From DASUPK01 sp963736685 (GTDB taxonomy: Bacteria > Actinomycetota > Thermoleophilia > Solirubrobacterales > 70-9), in the NCBI GenBank assembly GCA_963736685.1, contig CAVTPZ010000018.1:62001-126000 (forward strand): a stretch of DNA of 64,000 bases. The letters are read 5' to 3'. Position numbers and translations under genes: made by a program. Of this stretch, positions 43,833 through 51,764 are shown piece after piece (positions within the stretch are counted from its first letter, which is position 1; every line of letters begins with the position of its first letter). The notes beneath the pieces are model-generated. The model saw nothing but the letters and a program-made list of their open reading frames with translations. It was not told the DNA's origin and did not search any database.

Positions 43833-45317
43833 ATGCCGACGGACCTTGACCACCGCTCGCCGGAAGGAACCGCGCGACGCCTTCATGGAGTCGTGGGCGA
43901 TCTGCGACGGGAGGTCGCTCGCGAGGGCGAGGAGATCTTCCAGGGGTGGGCGCCAAGGATTCACCGCGAGGAGTTCGTTCCGAGCGCGCGCAACCTCGCC
44001 TACTACCTCGCGCTGCGCCATCACGACCTGCGCAAGCTCCAGGTCGAGTTGATGCCCCTCGGGCTTTCGTCGCTCGGACGCTGTGAGGCCAGGGTGATGC
44101 CGACGCTCGATGCGGTGCTCGCCGCGCTCACGCAGATCGGTGCATCGGACGCGGCACCGTCTCATCCAGATGCGGAGGAGTTCTTCGAGGGCCACGAGCT
44201 GCTGCGCGCTCAGACCGAGGCGGTCCTCGGCCCCACCCCGCACCCTCGTGCGGTCCGGGTGATGGTGACGATGCCCGCCGAGGCGGCGTCCTCATACGAC
44301 CTCGTTCTCGGCCTCGTCATCTCCGGTATGGACGTCGCCCGGATCAACTGCGCCCATGACGATGCGGCAACCTGGACGGCGATCGCGTCCCACGTCCGCC
44401 GAGCTGCGGCCGAAACCGAACGGTCCTGCCGCGTCTGCTTCGACCTCTGCGGGCCACGTTCCCGCACCGCCTCGACGACCGTCGCGCACGAGGATCGCAT
44501 CCATCGCAGCGATCGCGTGCTGATGACGAGCCAGCCGGTCCCAGTTCGATCGGAATGGGAGCTCCAATTCGAGTGCTCGTCGCCCGAGGCCGTCACCCAG
44601 CTCGGTGAGGGAGACGAGGTCTGGGTCAACGAGGGAAGGCTCGGCGCGATCGTCGAGAGGAGGCTCGGCGACCACCTCCTCCTCCGGGTGACGGACGCCC
44701 GCGAGAAGGGAGAGCACCTGCGGGTCGACAAGGGCCTCAATTTCCCGAAGACCGAGCTCGCCCTCGATCCTCTGACTCCCTCGGACCTCGCCGCCCTGGA
44801 CACGGTCGCTCCGCTCGCGGACCTGATCGGCTACTCGTTCGTCCAGCGACCGGACCAGATCGCACGCCTCCAGGACGAGCTGGCCCAGCGCGGCGCGGCC
44901 GACGTCGGCCTGATCGCCAAGATCGAGACGCGGCTCGCCGTCAGGAACCTGCCGGAGTTGATCATCCAGGGAGCCGGCGCGCAGCCCTTCGGTGTGATGA
45001 TCGCCCGCGGCGACCTCGCGGTCGAGGTCGGCTATCGCCGGATGGCCGAGATCCAGGAGGAACTGCTCTGGCTCTGCGAAGCGGCCCACGTGCCGGTGAT
45101 CTGGGCGACGCAGGTCCTCGACAGCTTCGTCAAGAAGGGGGTCAGCCACCGGGGTGAGCTGACCGATGCGGCGATGGCGGAGCGAGCGGAATGCGTGATG
45201 CTCAACAAGGGTCCCTACGCCGGCGAGGCCGTCCGATTGCTCGACGACCTGCTCGGCCGGATGGAGGGCCACCAGTTCAAGAAGACGTCGCGGATGCGCG
45301 CCCTTCGCTCCTGGTGA
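43833..45317 (+). CDS. Pyruvate-kinase-like protein with N-terminal extension
   Basis: A 494-residue relative of pyruvate kinase. Residues 1-125 are a helical extension absent from glycolytic enzymes (EEIFQGWAPRIHREEFVPSA, HHDLRKLQVELMPLGLSSLGR). From 135 on there is the barrel with the B domain inserted: ISGMDVARINCAHDDAATW (for GMNVARLNFSHG), KIETRLAVRNLPELI (K-I-E metal site), MIARGDLAVEV and VIWATQVLDSFVKKGVSHRGELTDAA (for M-L-E-S-M with T-R-A-E). The C-terminal allosteric domain is missing. Metal Glu and Asp are conserved but Asn and Ser of the first motif are changed to Asn-Cys-Ala. Convergent with phoU with four bases between. Substrate uncertain; a phosphoenolpyruvate or phosphate-group enzyme. 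Confidence 0.75.
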   Translation: MPTDLDHRSPEGTARRLHGVVGDLRREVAREGEEIFQGWAPRIHREEFVPSARNLAYYLALRHHDLRKLQVELMPLGLSSLGRCEARVMPTLDAVLAALTQIGASDAAPSHPDAEEFFEGHELLRAQTEAVLGPTPHPRAVRVMVTMPAEAASSYDLVLGLVISGMDVARINCAHDDAATWTAIASHVRRAAAETERSCRVCFDLCGPRSRTASTTVAHEDRIHRSDRVLMTSQPVPVRSEWELQFECSSPEAVTQLGEGDEVWVNEGRLGAIVERRLGDHLLLRVTDAREKGEHLRVDKGLNFPKTELALDPLTPSDLAALDTVAPLADLIGYSFVQRPDQIARLQDELAQRGAADVGLIAKIETRLAVRNLPELIIQGAGAQPFGVMIARGDLAVEVGYRRMAEIQEELLWLCEAAHVPVIWATQVLDSFVKKGVSHRGELTDAAMAERAECVMLNKGPYAGEAVRLLDDLLGRMEGHQFKKTSRMRALRSW

Positions 45318-45321
45318 CGGG

Positions 45322-46023
45322 CTAGCTCGAGGGGAGCGGGGCCCGGCCGGGGTGCGAGGCGTCCTCGAACTCGCGGAAGAGCCCGGTGACCACGAAGGCG
45401 ACCTGCTCGCCGATGTCGACCGCGTTGTCGCCTATCCGCTCCAACGCTCGCGCGACGAGCATCATCGTCATCGCCCACTCGCGGATGTCCTTGTCGTCTC
45501 CGACCTGGACGGCGATCTTGAAGCACTCCTTGTTCAGGTTGTCGATCAGGTCGTCCTGGCGGACGAGATCCCGCGCGAGCTCGATGTCGCGCCCCTCGAA
45601 CGCCTTCTTGGCCTGGGAGAGCATCGAGCGGCCCTGCTTTCCCATCAGCACAACGCGGTCGACCATGTCCTCGTGGACCGGTGCGTCATAACCGGTGAGC
45701 GGGATCACCTTCGAGATGTTCACGCACTGGTCCCCCATCCGCTCGATCGAGTGCATGACGTGCAGAAGCGCGGAAATCAGCCTCAGGTCGGTGGCGACCG
45801 GTGCCTGGGTGGCGAGCATGGTGAGGATCTCCTGGTGGACCTCGAGGTAGCGGCCGTCGATCCGGTCGTCATCGGCGATGACGAGCTCCGCGAGCTCCAT
45901 GTCCTGGTGCTGCACGGCCTCCAGCGTTCGATCGAGGGACGAGATGACCAGGTCCAGTCCGCCGAGGCAGTTCTTCTCCAGCGCGTCGAGCTGGTCCTGG
46001 TAGTGCATGCGTGCGTCGGGCAT
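45322..46023 (-). CDS. phoU: Phosphate-signalling regulator PhoU
   Basis: PhoU links the Pst transporter to PhoR-type signalling and shuts the Pho response when phosphate is plentiful. The 233 residues form two three-helix bundles: RYLEVHQEILTMLATQAPVATDLRLI (with the E-x3 metal Glu), HVMHSIERMGDQCVNISKVI (E-R-x-G-D-x2-x-N), and the second copy VARALERIGDNAVDIGEQV. ATG 46023 overlaps the pstB2 stop by one base (TGATG), so it is translationally coupled. Last gene of the pst2 operon. Confidence 0.95.
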   Translation of the reverse strand: MPDARMHYQDQLDALEKNCLGGLDLVISSLDRTLEAVQHQDMELAELVIADDDRIDGRYLEVHQEILTMLATQAPVATDLRLISALLHVMHSIERMGDQCVNISKVIPLTGYDAPVHEDMVDRVVLMGKQGRSMLSQAKKAFEGRDIELARDLVRQDDLIDNLNKECFKIAVQVGDDKDIREWAMTMMLVARALERIGDNAVDIGEQVAFVVTGLFREFEDASHPGRAPLPSS

Positions 46024-46910
46024 CAGCCGAATCTCCCGCTGACGTAGTCCTCGGTCTCCTTCTTGGACGGCGTCGTGAACATCTTGTCGGTGGCGTCCAT
46101 CTCGACCAGGCGCCCGGGCTTGCCGCTCTCCTCGAGATTGAAGAACGCCGTGGAGTCGCTCGCCCGCGCGGCCTGCTGCATGTTGTGGGTGACGATCACG
46201 ATCGTGTAGCGGTTCTTCAGGTCATCGATCAGATCCTCGACCGCCAGGGTGGCCACCGGATCGAGCGCCGAACACGGCTCGTCCATCAACAGAACCTCCG
46301 GCTCGACCGCGATCGCCCGGGCGATGCACAGCCGCTGCTGCTGGCCTCCCGAGAGAGCCGAGCCCTTCTTGTCCAGGCGGTCCTTCACCTCGTCCCAGAG
46401 GTGGGCGCTGCGGAGCGACTTCTCGACGACCTCGTCCTTGTCTTTCTTGGAGAGCCCGCGCTGGTTGAGGGTGAGGCCCGCCGCGACGTTCTCATAGACG
46501 GACATCGTGGGAAACGGGTTGGGAGCCTGGAAGACCATGCCGACGAGCCGCCGGACCTCCACGGGGTCGACGTCGGACGCGTAGATGTTCTGGTCGTCGA
46601 GGGCGACCTCGCCCTCGACCCGAGCTCCCGGCGTCAGCTCGTGCATCCGGTTCAGCGACCGGAGCACGGTCGTCTTCCCGCAACCCGAGGAGCCGATCAG
46701 GGCCGTCACCTGGTTCGGCTCAATCGTCATCGAGACGTCCTCGACGGCATGAAAGTCGCCGTAGTAGAGGTTCACGTTCTTGACGGAAAAGCGCTTGGCC
46801 ACGCGCTCGACCTTATCGGCGTGGCCCTTCTTGGCTGTCGCCGTTTTCGCGAGATCGGTGGCGAGGGCCGCGTTCCGATCTGTGGTGGTCTTGTCAGCTG
46901 TGTCGGGCAT
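46023..46910 (-). CDS. pstB: Phosphate ABC transporter ATP-binding protein (second Pst system)
   Basis: PstB of 295 residues. Walker A GSSGCGKTT, Q-loop GMVFQAPNPFPTMSVYENVA, signature LSGGQQQRL, Walker B VLLMDEPCSALDP and H-loop VTHNMQQAA are intact, as is LYYGDFHAVEDVSM at the start. The ATG at 46910 is set by AGGAGG six bases before it; earlier GTG starts give a basic tail of no apparent use. It differs clearly from the pst1 paralogue, so the two systems were probably acquired separately. Confidence 0.95.
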   Translation of the reverse strand: MPDTADKTTTDRNAALATDLAKTATAKKGHADKVERVAKRFSVKNVNLYYGDFHAVEDVSMTIEPNQVTALIGSSGCGKTTVLRSLNRMHELTPGARVEGEVALDDQNIYASDVDPVEVRRLVGMVFQAPNPFPTMSVYENVAAGLTLNQRGLSKKDKDEVVEKSLRSAHLWDEVKDRLDKKGSALSGGQQQRLCIARAIAVEPEVLLMDEPCSALDPVATLAVEDLIDDLKNRYTIVIVTHNMQQAARASDSTAFFNLEESGKPGRLVEMDATDKMFTTPSKKETEDYVSGRFG

Positions 46911-46948
46911 CTTCCTCCTGTCCCTGGGCATTCGAAGCCTCAAATTGG

Positions 46949-48061
46949 CTAGCGCGTGTCGCGAAGGTCGGTCCCGTAGCGCCGGTAGATGAACCGAGCC
47001 AGCAGGCTCAGGATCATCACCAGGACGATGAGAGTCAGGGCGGCCGCCCAGGCCTTGTCGTAGGAGGCCTGCACGTCCACCCCCGGGTCCTTGTACTCAC
47101 TGTAGGCGTAGACGGCGAGGTTCTGCATCCGCCCGCTGAGCGGGTTCGTGTTGACGGAATCGATCACGCCGGTGGTGACGAGCAGCGGGGCCGTTTCCCC
47201 GATCACGCGCGCGATCGCCAGCATGACTCCGGTGACGAGGCCGGCGAGGGCCGTCGGCAGAACTATGCGGGTCACCACCTTCCACTTCGGCGTTCCGAGC
47301 GCGTAGGCGGCCTCGCGCAGATGGTCGGGGACGATCTTCAGGATCTCCTCCGCCGAGCGAATCACGATCGGGATCATCAACACGGTCAGCGCGACGGACC
47401 CGATGATTCCGAGGCGGATGCCCGGCCCGAGGAATGCGGCGAAGAGCGCGTAGGCGAACAGCCCGGCGACGATCGACGGGATGCCGGTCATCACGTCGAC
47501 GAAGAAGGTGAGTGCCTGTCGGAGCCGCCCCTTGCCGTACTCATTGAGGTACACGGCGGCCATGATCCCGATCGGCACGGAGATCAGGGTGGCCACGCCC
47601 GTGATCACCAGCGTCCCGATGATCGCGTGCTGGGCGCCGCCGCCGGCTCCGATCACGCCGCGAGCCGACTCCGTGAAGAACGATCCGTCGAAGCGCGCGG
47701 TTCCCTTCTTGAGCACCTCGAAGAGCACCGAGAACAGCGGCGCCACCGCGACGAAGAAGGCCAAGACGATTCCGAGCGTGACCAGCCGGTCCATTGCCTG
47801 GCGCCGGTTCTCCGCGACCCGCGACCAGATGTAGGCCGTGGGCAGTGCGAGCACCGCCGTGATCACGAAGAAGAGGACGATCGTGAAGCCGCCCGTCGCG
47901 AGCAGCACGGCGAGAGCGACGAGGGCGGATCCCGCGACGACGGCCCGGAGGAACCAGGGCGGCAATGTCCCACCGCTGACGGTCCCGCCGCCGATCGGGT
48001 TCACGCTGTCCGCCGGCTCGAATGCGGCGGAGGGATTCTCGTCAGGACGAGGCTCGCTCAC
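46949..48061 (-). CDS. pstA: Phosphate ABC transporter permease PstA (second system)
   Basis: Permease of 370 residues with an Asp/Glu/Pro-rich N-terminal tail of 35 residues, two extra N-terminal helices (RAVVAGSALVALAVLLATGG, TIVLFFVITAVLALPTAY) and the PstA core: GGGAQHAIIGTLVITGVATL, MTGIPSIVAGLFAYALF, EEILKIVPDHLREAAYALGT and ALAGLVTGVMLAIARVIGETA. GTG at 48061; seven bases separate it from pstC. The extra helices make it longer than the pst1 PstA. Confidence 0.93.
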   Translation of the reverse strand: MSEPRPDENPSAAFEPADSVNPIGGGTVSGGTLPPWFLRAVVAGSALVALAVLLATGGFTIVLFFVITAVLALPTAYIWSRVAENRRQAMDRLVTLGIVLAFFVAVAPLFSVLFEVLKKGTARFDGSFFTESARGVIGAGGGAQHAIIGTLVITGVATLISVPIGIMAAVYLNEYGKGRLRQALTFFVDVMTGIPSIVAGLFAYALFAAFLGPGIRLGIIGSVALTVLMIPIVIRSAEEILKIVPDHLREAAYALGTPKWKVVTRIVLPTALAGLVTGVMLAIARVIGETAPLLVTTGVIDSVNTNPLSGRMQNLAVYAYSEYKDPGVDVQASYDKAWAAALTLIVLVMILSLLARFIYRRYGTDLRDTR

Positions 48062-48068
48062 CGGCTTC

Positions 48069-49025
48069 TCACTGGACCTCGGACCGGGAGATGATCAGGC
48101 GGGCGAGCATGTTCACCACGAGCGTGATCCCGAAGAGGACCAGGCCCGAGGCGATCAGGGCGTTGACGTCGACGCCGGAGGACTCGGGGAACTTGAGGGC
48201 GATGTTCGCCGCGATCGGCGTCGGGTTCTCCTGGCTGACCAGGTTGAAGGTGACTATTCCGGAGACCGAGAGAATGATCGTGACGGCCATCGTCTCCCCC
48301 AGCGCGCGGCCGAGCCCCAGCATCGAGCCGCTGATCACGGCGGACTTGCCGAAGGGAAGGACCGACATCCGGATCATCTCCCAGCGTGTGGCGCCCAGCG
48401 CGAGCGCGCCCTCCTCGAGCCGGCGTGGCGTCTGCGAGAAGACCTCTCGCGAGACGGCGGAGACGACGGGCAGGATCATCACCGCCAGCACGACGCCTGC
48501 GGTCAGCATGGTCCGGCCGGTCACGGATGCCGGGCCCGCGAAGAACGGGATGAAGCTGAGGTGGGCGACCAGCCAGTCGAGCACCGGGACTATCGCCGGC
48601 CCGAGCACGAAGATCCCCCACAGCCCGTAGACGATGCTGGGGATCGCCGCCAGCAGGTCAACGAGGTAGGCGAGCGGGTTGGCGATGCGCCGCGGCGCGA
48701 TGTGGCTGATGAAGAGCGCGACGGCGACCGCCAGAGGGACGGCCAGGACCACGGCGACGGTCGCGGCGATGATCGTGCCGAACGCGAGCGGCGCGATGTA
48801 GTCGATCAGGGTCTTGCCGTCGGGAAGGTCGGCGGCGTTCGCGGTCACGGCGGGGATCGAGTCGGCGATCAGGAAGATCGCCACACCCGCGAGCAGCGCG
48901 AGAACGGTGACCGCGGCGATCACCGCGGCGTTGGAGAAGATCCGGTCGCCCGGGCGGCGCTTGCCGCCTGTGGCGGAGGCGAGGATCTGGCCGGCCTGAG
49001 TGGTGGTGTCGGTGTGGGCTTCCAT
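48069..49025 (-). CDS. pstC: Phosphate ABC transporter permease PstC (second system)
   Basis: PstC permease of 318 residues, six helices. Conserved parts are LAFGTIIAATVAVVLAVPLAVAVALF, LAAIPSIVYGLWGIFVLGP and the ATPase loop REVFSQTPRRLEEGALALGATRWEM, followed by SGSMLGLGRALGETMAVTI. ATG 49025 is 43 bases below the strong hairpin at 49052-49085 that separates it from pstS2. Confidence 0.95.
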   Translation of the reverse strand: MEAHTDTTTQAGQILASATGGKRRPGDRIFSNAAVIAAVTVLALLAGVAIFLIADSIPAVTANAADLPDGKTLIDYIAPLAFGTIIAATVAVVLAVPLAVAVALFISHIAPRRIANPLAYLVDLLAAIPSIVYGLWGIFVLGPAIVPVLDWLVAHLSFIPFFAGPASVTGRTMLTAGVVLAVMILPVVSAVSREVFSQTPRRLEEGALALGATRWEMIRMSVLPFGKSAVISGSMLGLGRALGETMAVTIILSVSGIVTFNLVSQENPTPIAANIALKFPESSGVDVNALIASGLVLFGITLVVNMLARLIISRSEVQ

Positions 49026-49051
49026 CTAAGTCCGCGTCGTCGGAAACGGGA

Positions 49052-49085
49052 CGGGGGATCCCGCGCCTCGGCGCGGGATCCCCCG
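49052..49085 (-). terminator. Perfect hairpin between pstS2 and pstC2 (attenuator or mRNA stabiliser)
   Basis: Arms 49052-49066 and 49071-49085 match perfectly over 15 bp around a CTCG loop. No T-run follows on the minus strand. Placed 14 bases after the pstS2 stop, it may lower read-through into pstC and protect the pstS message end, the usual way to make more binding protein than permease. Confidence 0.65.
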
Positions 49086-49099
49086 GTCCACCGTCTGGA

Positions 49100-50188
49100 T
49101 CAGCCGCCGATCGCGTTGATCGCGGGCTCATCCTCCTTCTTGATGCCTGGCGGGATTGGCGCCGAGCCGGCGTTCTGCGCCGCCACCTGCTGACCCTCGT
49201 CGCTGACGATGTAGTTGAAGTACGCCTTGACGAGATCGGTGGTGCTCGTGTCGGAGTACTTCGTGCAACCCATCAGGTACGAGACCAGCAGAACCGGGTA
49301 GCTGCTGGCGTCCGTCGGAGTCCGCTGAACCTTGTATGCGAACACGTACGGCGCCTTGGTGAGCTCCGGGTCCTTCTGTGACTGGTCGAAATCGTTGGAC
49401 GCACCCGTCGCGCTCGGCGCGACGTAGGTGTTGCCAACCTTGACCTTGGCGACGCCCAGACCCTGGGACTGGCTCGCATCGGCGTAGCCGATCGCGCCGT
49501 CGCCGGCCTTGACGGCCTGGACCACGCCCGACGTCTGCGCGCCGGACTCGCCCGTCTTCAGCGGCCAGTTGCCGTCCGGATCGAACGTCCAGACACTCGG
49601 GGCCGCTCCATGGAGATAGTCCGTGAAGTTGGCCGTGGTCCCGGACTCGTCGGAGCGGTGCACCGGTGTGATCTTCGTGCTGGGCAGGCTCACGCCGGGG
49701 TTGTCCGCCTTGATGGCCGGGTCGTCCCAGGTAGTGATATCGCCCTTGAAGATCTTCGCGGTCGTGTCAGGGCTGAGCTGCAGGTTGTCGACGCCCTGGA
49801 GGTTGTAGATGATCGCGATCGGCGAGATGTAGTTCGGGATCTGGATCAGCTGACCGCCACCGTCCTTCGTGCACCGGTCGGCTGCCTTGGGCAACTCGGT
49901 GGTGTCGAACGGCGAGTCGCTGCCGGCAAACGCAGTCTTGCCGCCTGCGATGAACTGATCGCGACCGCCGCCCGACCCGATCGGGTCGTACGAGACCGTC
50001 GCGCCCGAGTTCTGATCCTCGAACTTCGCGACCCAGGCCTCCTGGGCCGCCTGCTGTGCGCTTGAACCGGCGCCGGCGAGGTCGCCGGAGACGCCGGACG
50101 AGCTGCCGCTGTTGCTCGAGCCGCATGCGGCCGCGGTGAGCGCCAGCACGGCGGAGGCGGCGAGTACGAGCCACCACTTCCTATTCAT
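49100..50188 (-). CDS. pstS: Phosphate-binding lipoprotein PstS (second system)
   Basis: Lipoprotein of 362 residues. The signal MNRKWWLVLAASAVLALTAAAC has its lipid cysteine at 22, then a Ser/Gly linker. The mature domain has GDLAGAGSSAQQAAQEAWVAK, the oxyanion loop YDPIGSGGGRDQFI and HRSDESGTTANFTDYL, all PstS hallmarks. It captures orthophosphate outside the membrane for PstC2A2B2. ATG 50188 has AAAAAGGAG six to nine bases before it. A four-repeat PHO box is 105-148 bases upstream. Confidence 0.95.
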   Translation of the reverse strand: MNRKWWLVLAASAVLALTAAACGSSNSGSSSGVSGDLAGAGSSAQQAAQEAWVAKFEDQNSGATVSYDPIGSGGGRDQFIAGGKTAFAGSDSPFDTTELPKAADRCTKDGGGQLIQIPNYISPIAIIYNLQGVDNLQLSPDTTAKIFKGDITTWDDPAIKADNPGVSLPSTKITPVHRSDESGTTANFTDYLHGAAPSVWTFDPDGNWPLKTGESGAQTSGVVQAVKAGDGAIGYADASQSQGLGVAKVKVGNTYVAPSATGASNDFDQSQKDPELTKAPYVFAYKVQRTPTDASSYPVLLVSYLMGCTKYSDTSTTDLVKAYFNYIVSDEGQQVAAQNAGSAPIPPGIKKEDEPAINAIGG

Positions 50189-50292
50189 TGAGTCGCTCCT
50201 TTTTCGCTTGTCGAAAAGGGACGGCGGCTCATGGCTCGCCTCCCTCAGATCTCTTAGAGGTGTCGGACCCTGTCAACGAGCCGAGGACAGCT

Positions 50293-50336
50293 TGTTACGT
50301 TCGTGTGGCCCACTTGTAAAAAGGATGTAAATCCGC
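50293..50336 (-). promoter_or_regulatory. PHO box array upstream of pstS2 (four repeats)
   Basis: Plus-strand cores spaced 11 bases: TGTTAC (50293), TGTGGC (50304), TGTAAA (50315), TGTAAA (50326). On the minus strand, the sense strand, the last two read TTTACA, as at pstS1. Confidence 0.75.
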
Positions 50337-50354
50337 CGCACACGGCCCCGGGCC

Positions 50355-50723
50355 TCAGGCCTGAGGCGAGAACCGGTAGCCGATGCCCGTGTGCGTGTGA
50401 ATGAACCGGCGACCGGGCAGCGCCCGGCTCAGCTTCGCTCGGAGGCGGCCGACGTACACGTCAACCGAGCGGTCGCTCTTCTTGTAGGAGCGGCCCCAGA
50501 CCGTCTCGTAGAGTTCCTCCCGGGTCATCACCCGCTCGGCGTTGTGTGCCAGCTCGGTGAGGAGCTGCAGCTCTCTCACGGTGAGCACCAGCGGGCGGCC
50601 GTCGACGAGAGCGGCATGATCGGCCGGCCTGATCTCAAGCCGGCCCGCGTACACCGGAGTCTGGTCGCCGCCGGCCAGCGGGATCGTTGATGCTTGAGTC
50701 GCCGCCCCGTTCTCGCCATCCAT
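50355..50723 (-). CDS. Stand-alone OmpR/PhoB-type winged-helix DNA-binding protein without receiver
   Basis: Only 122 residues: a 25-residue linker and a Trans_reg_C domain. Visible are LEIRPADHAALVDGRPLVLTVRELQLL, LAHNAERVMTREELYETVWGRSYKK, the recognition helix segment SDRSVDVYVGRLRAKLSR and the wing RFIHTHTGIGYRF. No receiver domain or phosphorylation site exists, and the ATG at 50723 follows a -10 (TAACTAT on the minus strand) directly downstream of a PHO box, so the short form is real, not a fragment. It should bind DNA constitutively, possibly competing with or helping the full response regulator at 50827. The nearest homologue in this window is that regulator's C-terminal domain. Confidence 0.85.
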   Translation of the reverse strand: MDGENGAATQASTIPLAGGDQTPVYAGRLEIRPADHAALVDGRPLVLTVRELQLLTELAHNAERVMTREELYETVWGRSYKKSDRSVDVYVGRLRAKLSRALPGRRFIHTHTGIGYRFSPQA

Positions 50724-50758
50724 GGCGCCGGAGCTTGACCGCTCGCCTCGCGCAAATA

Positions 50759-50802
50759 GTTACGGACGAGTGAACTTCCGGTAAACGGAATGTGAACTCT
50801 CG
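50759..50802 (-). promoter_or_regulatory. PHO box array upstream of the winged-helix gene
   Basis: GTGAAC (50770-50775), GTAAAC (50781-50786) and GTGAAC (50792-50797) with an 11-base period, and a weaker GTTACG at 50759. On the minus strand they are GTTCAC, GTTTAC, GTTCAC, identical to the first six bases of the Streptomyces PHO unit. A TAACTAT -10 follows. Confidence 0.8.
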
Positions 50803-50826
50803 CCGGAATCGCCCGGTGGGCGGGGC

Positions 50827-51627
50827 TCAGCTGGTCTCGCGGGCGAACTCGGCGAGCTCGGCGTCCACGGCGGTCTCTTCCGGCATGGGCACGTCGACCG
50901 GAGTGGCCTCGCCGCTGCTGCCGATCGCCTCCGGGTCGAACCGGTAGCCGATCCCGAAGTGCGTGTGGATGTAGCGCCAGTTGGCCGAGTGCCGTTGCAG
51001 CTTCTGGCGAAGCTTGCGGACGAAGACGTCCACCGAGCGGTCGCCGTGGGCCATCGCGTAGCCCCAGACCTTCTGGTAGATCTCCTCGCGCTCGATCACC
51101 TGGCCGTGCGCCTCGGCGAGCAGTTGGAGCAGCTCGAACTCGCGACGTGTCAGGCCGATGCTCTGGCCGCTGACGAAAGCCTGGTACTGGTCGGCGCGGA
51201 TCTCGAGTTCGCCGGTGACCAGCGGACCGACGTCCTCCCGGGCGGCGGCGCGCTTGCGCCGGCGGACCACGGCCTCGATGCGCGCCATGACCTCCTCCGG
51301 GTGTGACGGCTTGCCGATCCAGTCGTCGGCGCCGAGCCGCAGCCCCCGCACCCGCTGGGCGACGGTCGACTGCGACGTGCAGACCAGGACGCCGAGGCCG
51401 GGGATCGCGCCGCAGACCTTCTCCAGGAATTCCCAGCCCTGCGGACTCAGCACGGTGAGGTCGACGAGCAGGGCATTCAGCTTCATGGCGACGAGCTCCT
51501 CCACGGGAACGCTGCCGGCGAGCACGCGATGCTCCCAGCCGGCGCCCTCCAGGCGTTTGCCTAGCACTGTGAGGAATGCGCTGTCGTTGTCTATGACAGC
51601 CAGCCGTATGCCTGCTCGGTTTTGCAT
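50827..51627 (-). CDS. OmpR/PhoB-family response regulator (PhoP/RegX3-like)
   Basis: Two-component effector of 266 residues. The receiver domain has the acidic pocket at Asp13-Asp15 (VIDNDSAF), the phosphorylated Asp56 (LLVDLTVL), Thr84 (VCTSQS) and Lys106 (WIGKPS). The C-terminal winged helix has LTRREFELLQLLAEAHGQVI, GDRSVDVFVRKLRQKLQR and YIHTHFGIGYRFDPEA. An acidic tail of about 35 residues follows. No histidine kinase gene is within 10 kb. It is the best candidate for the protein that binds the PHO boxes. ATG 51627 is chosen because it has GAGAGGGG seven bases upstream and starts right before the receiver. Confidence 0.88.
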   Translation of the reverse strand: MQNRAGIRLAVIDNDSAFLTVLGKRLEGAGWEHRVLAGSVPVEELVAMKLNALLVDLTVLSPQGWEFLEKVCGAIPGLGVLVCTSQSTVAQRVRGLRLGADDWIGKPSHPEEVMARIEAVVRRRKRAAAREDVGPLVTGELEIRADQYQAFVSGQSIGLTRREFELLQLLAEAHGQVIEREEIYQKVWGYAMAHGDRSVDVFVRKLRQKLQRHSANWRYIHTHFGIGYRFDPEAIGSSGEATPVDVPMPEETAVDAELAEFARETS

Positions 51628-51726
51628 CGAGCCCCTCTCTCGGACTCGCCCTTGCCCCCGGGCGAATTGCTGAGACGACTGCATGATAGGTGCGGGACCG
51701 GCGCAGCGACCGGTGCTCGGCTGCTG

Positions 51727-51748
51727 GTTCACCGGTTTTTCACAAGCA
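51727..51748 (+). promoter_or_regulatory. PHO box upstream of the candidate sRNA
   Basis: GTTCAC (51727-51732) and TTTCAC (51738-51743) 11 bases apart on the plus strand. The orientation points away from the response-regulator gene and toward the terminator at 51852. A CATAAAT -10-like element starts at 51756. Confidence 0.55.
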
Positions 51749-51764
51749 AATGCCGCATAAATGC

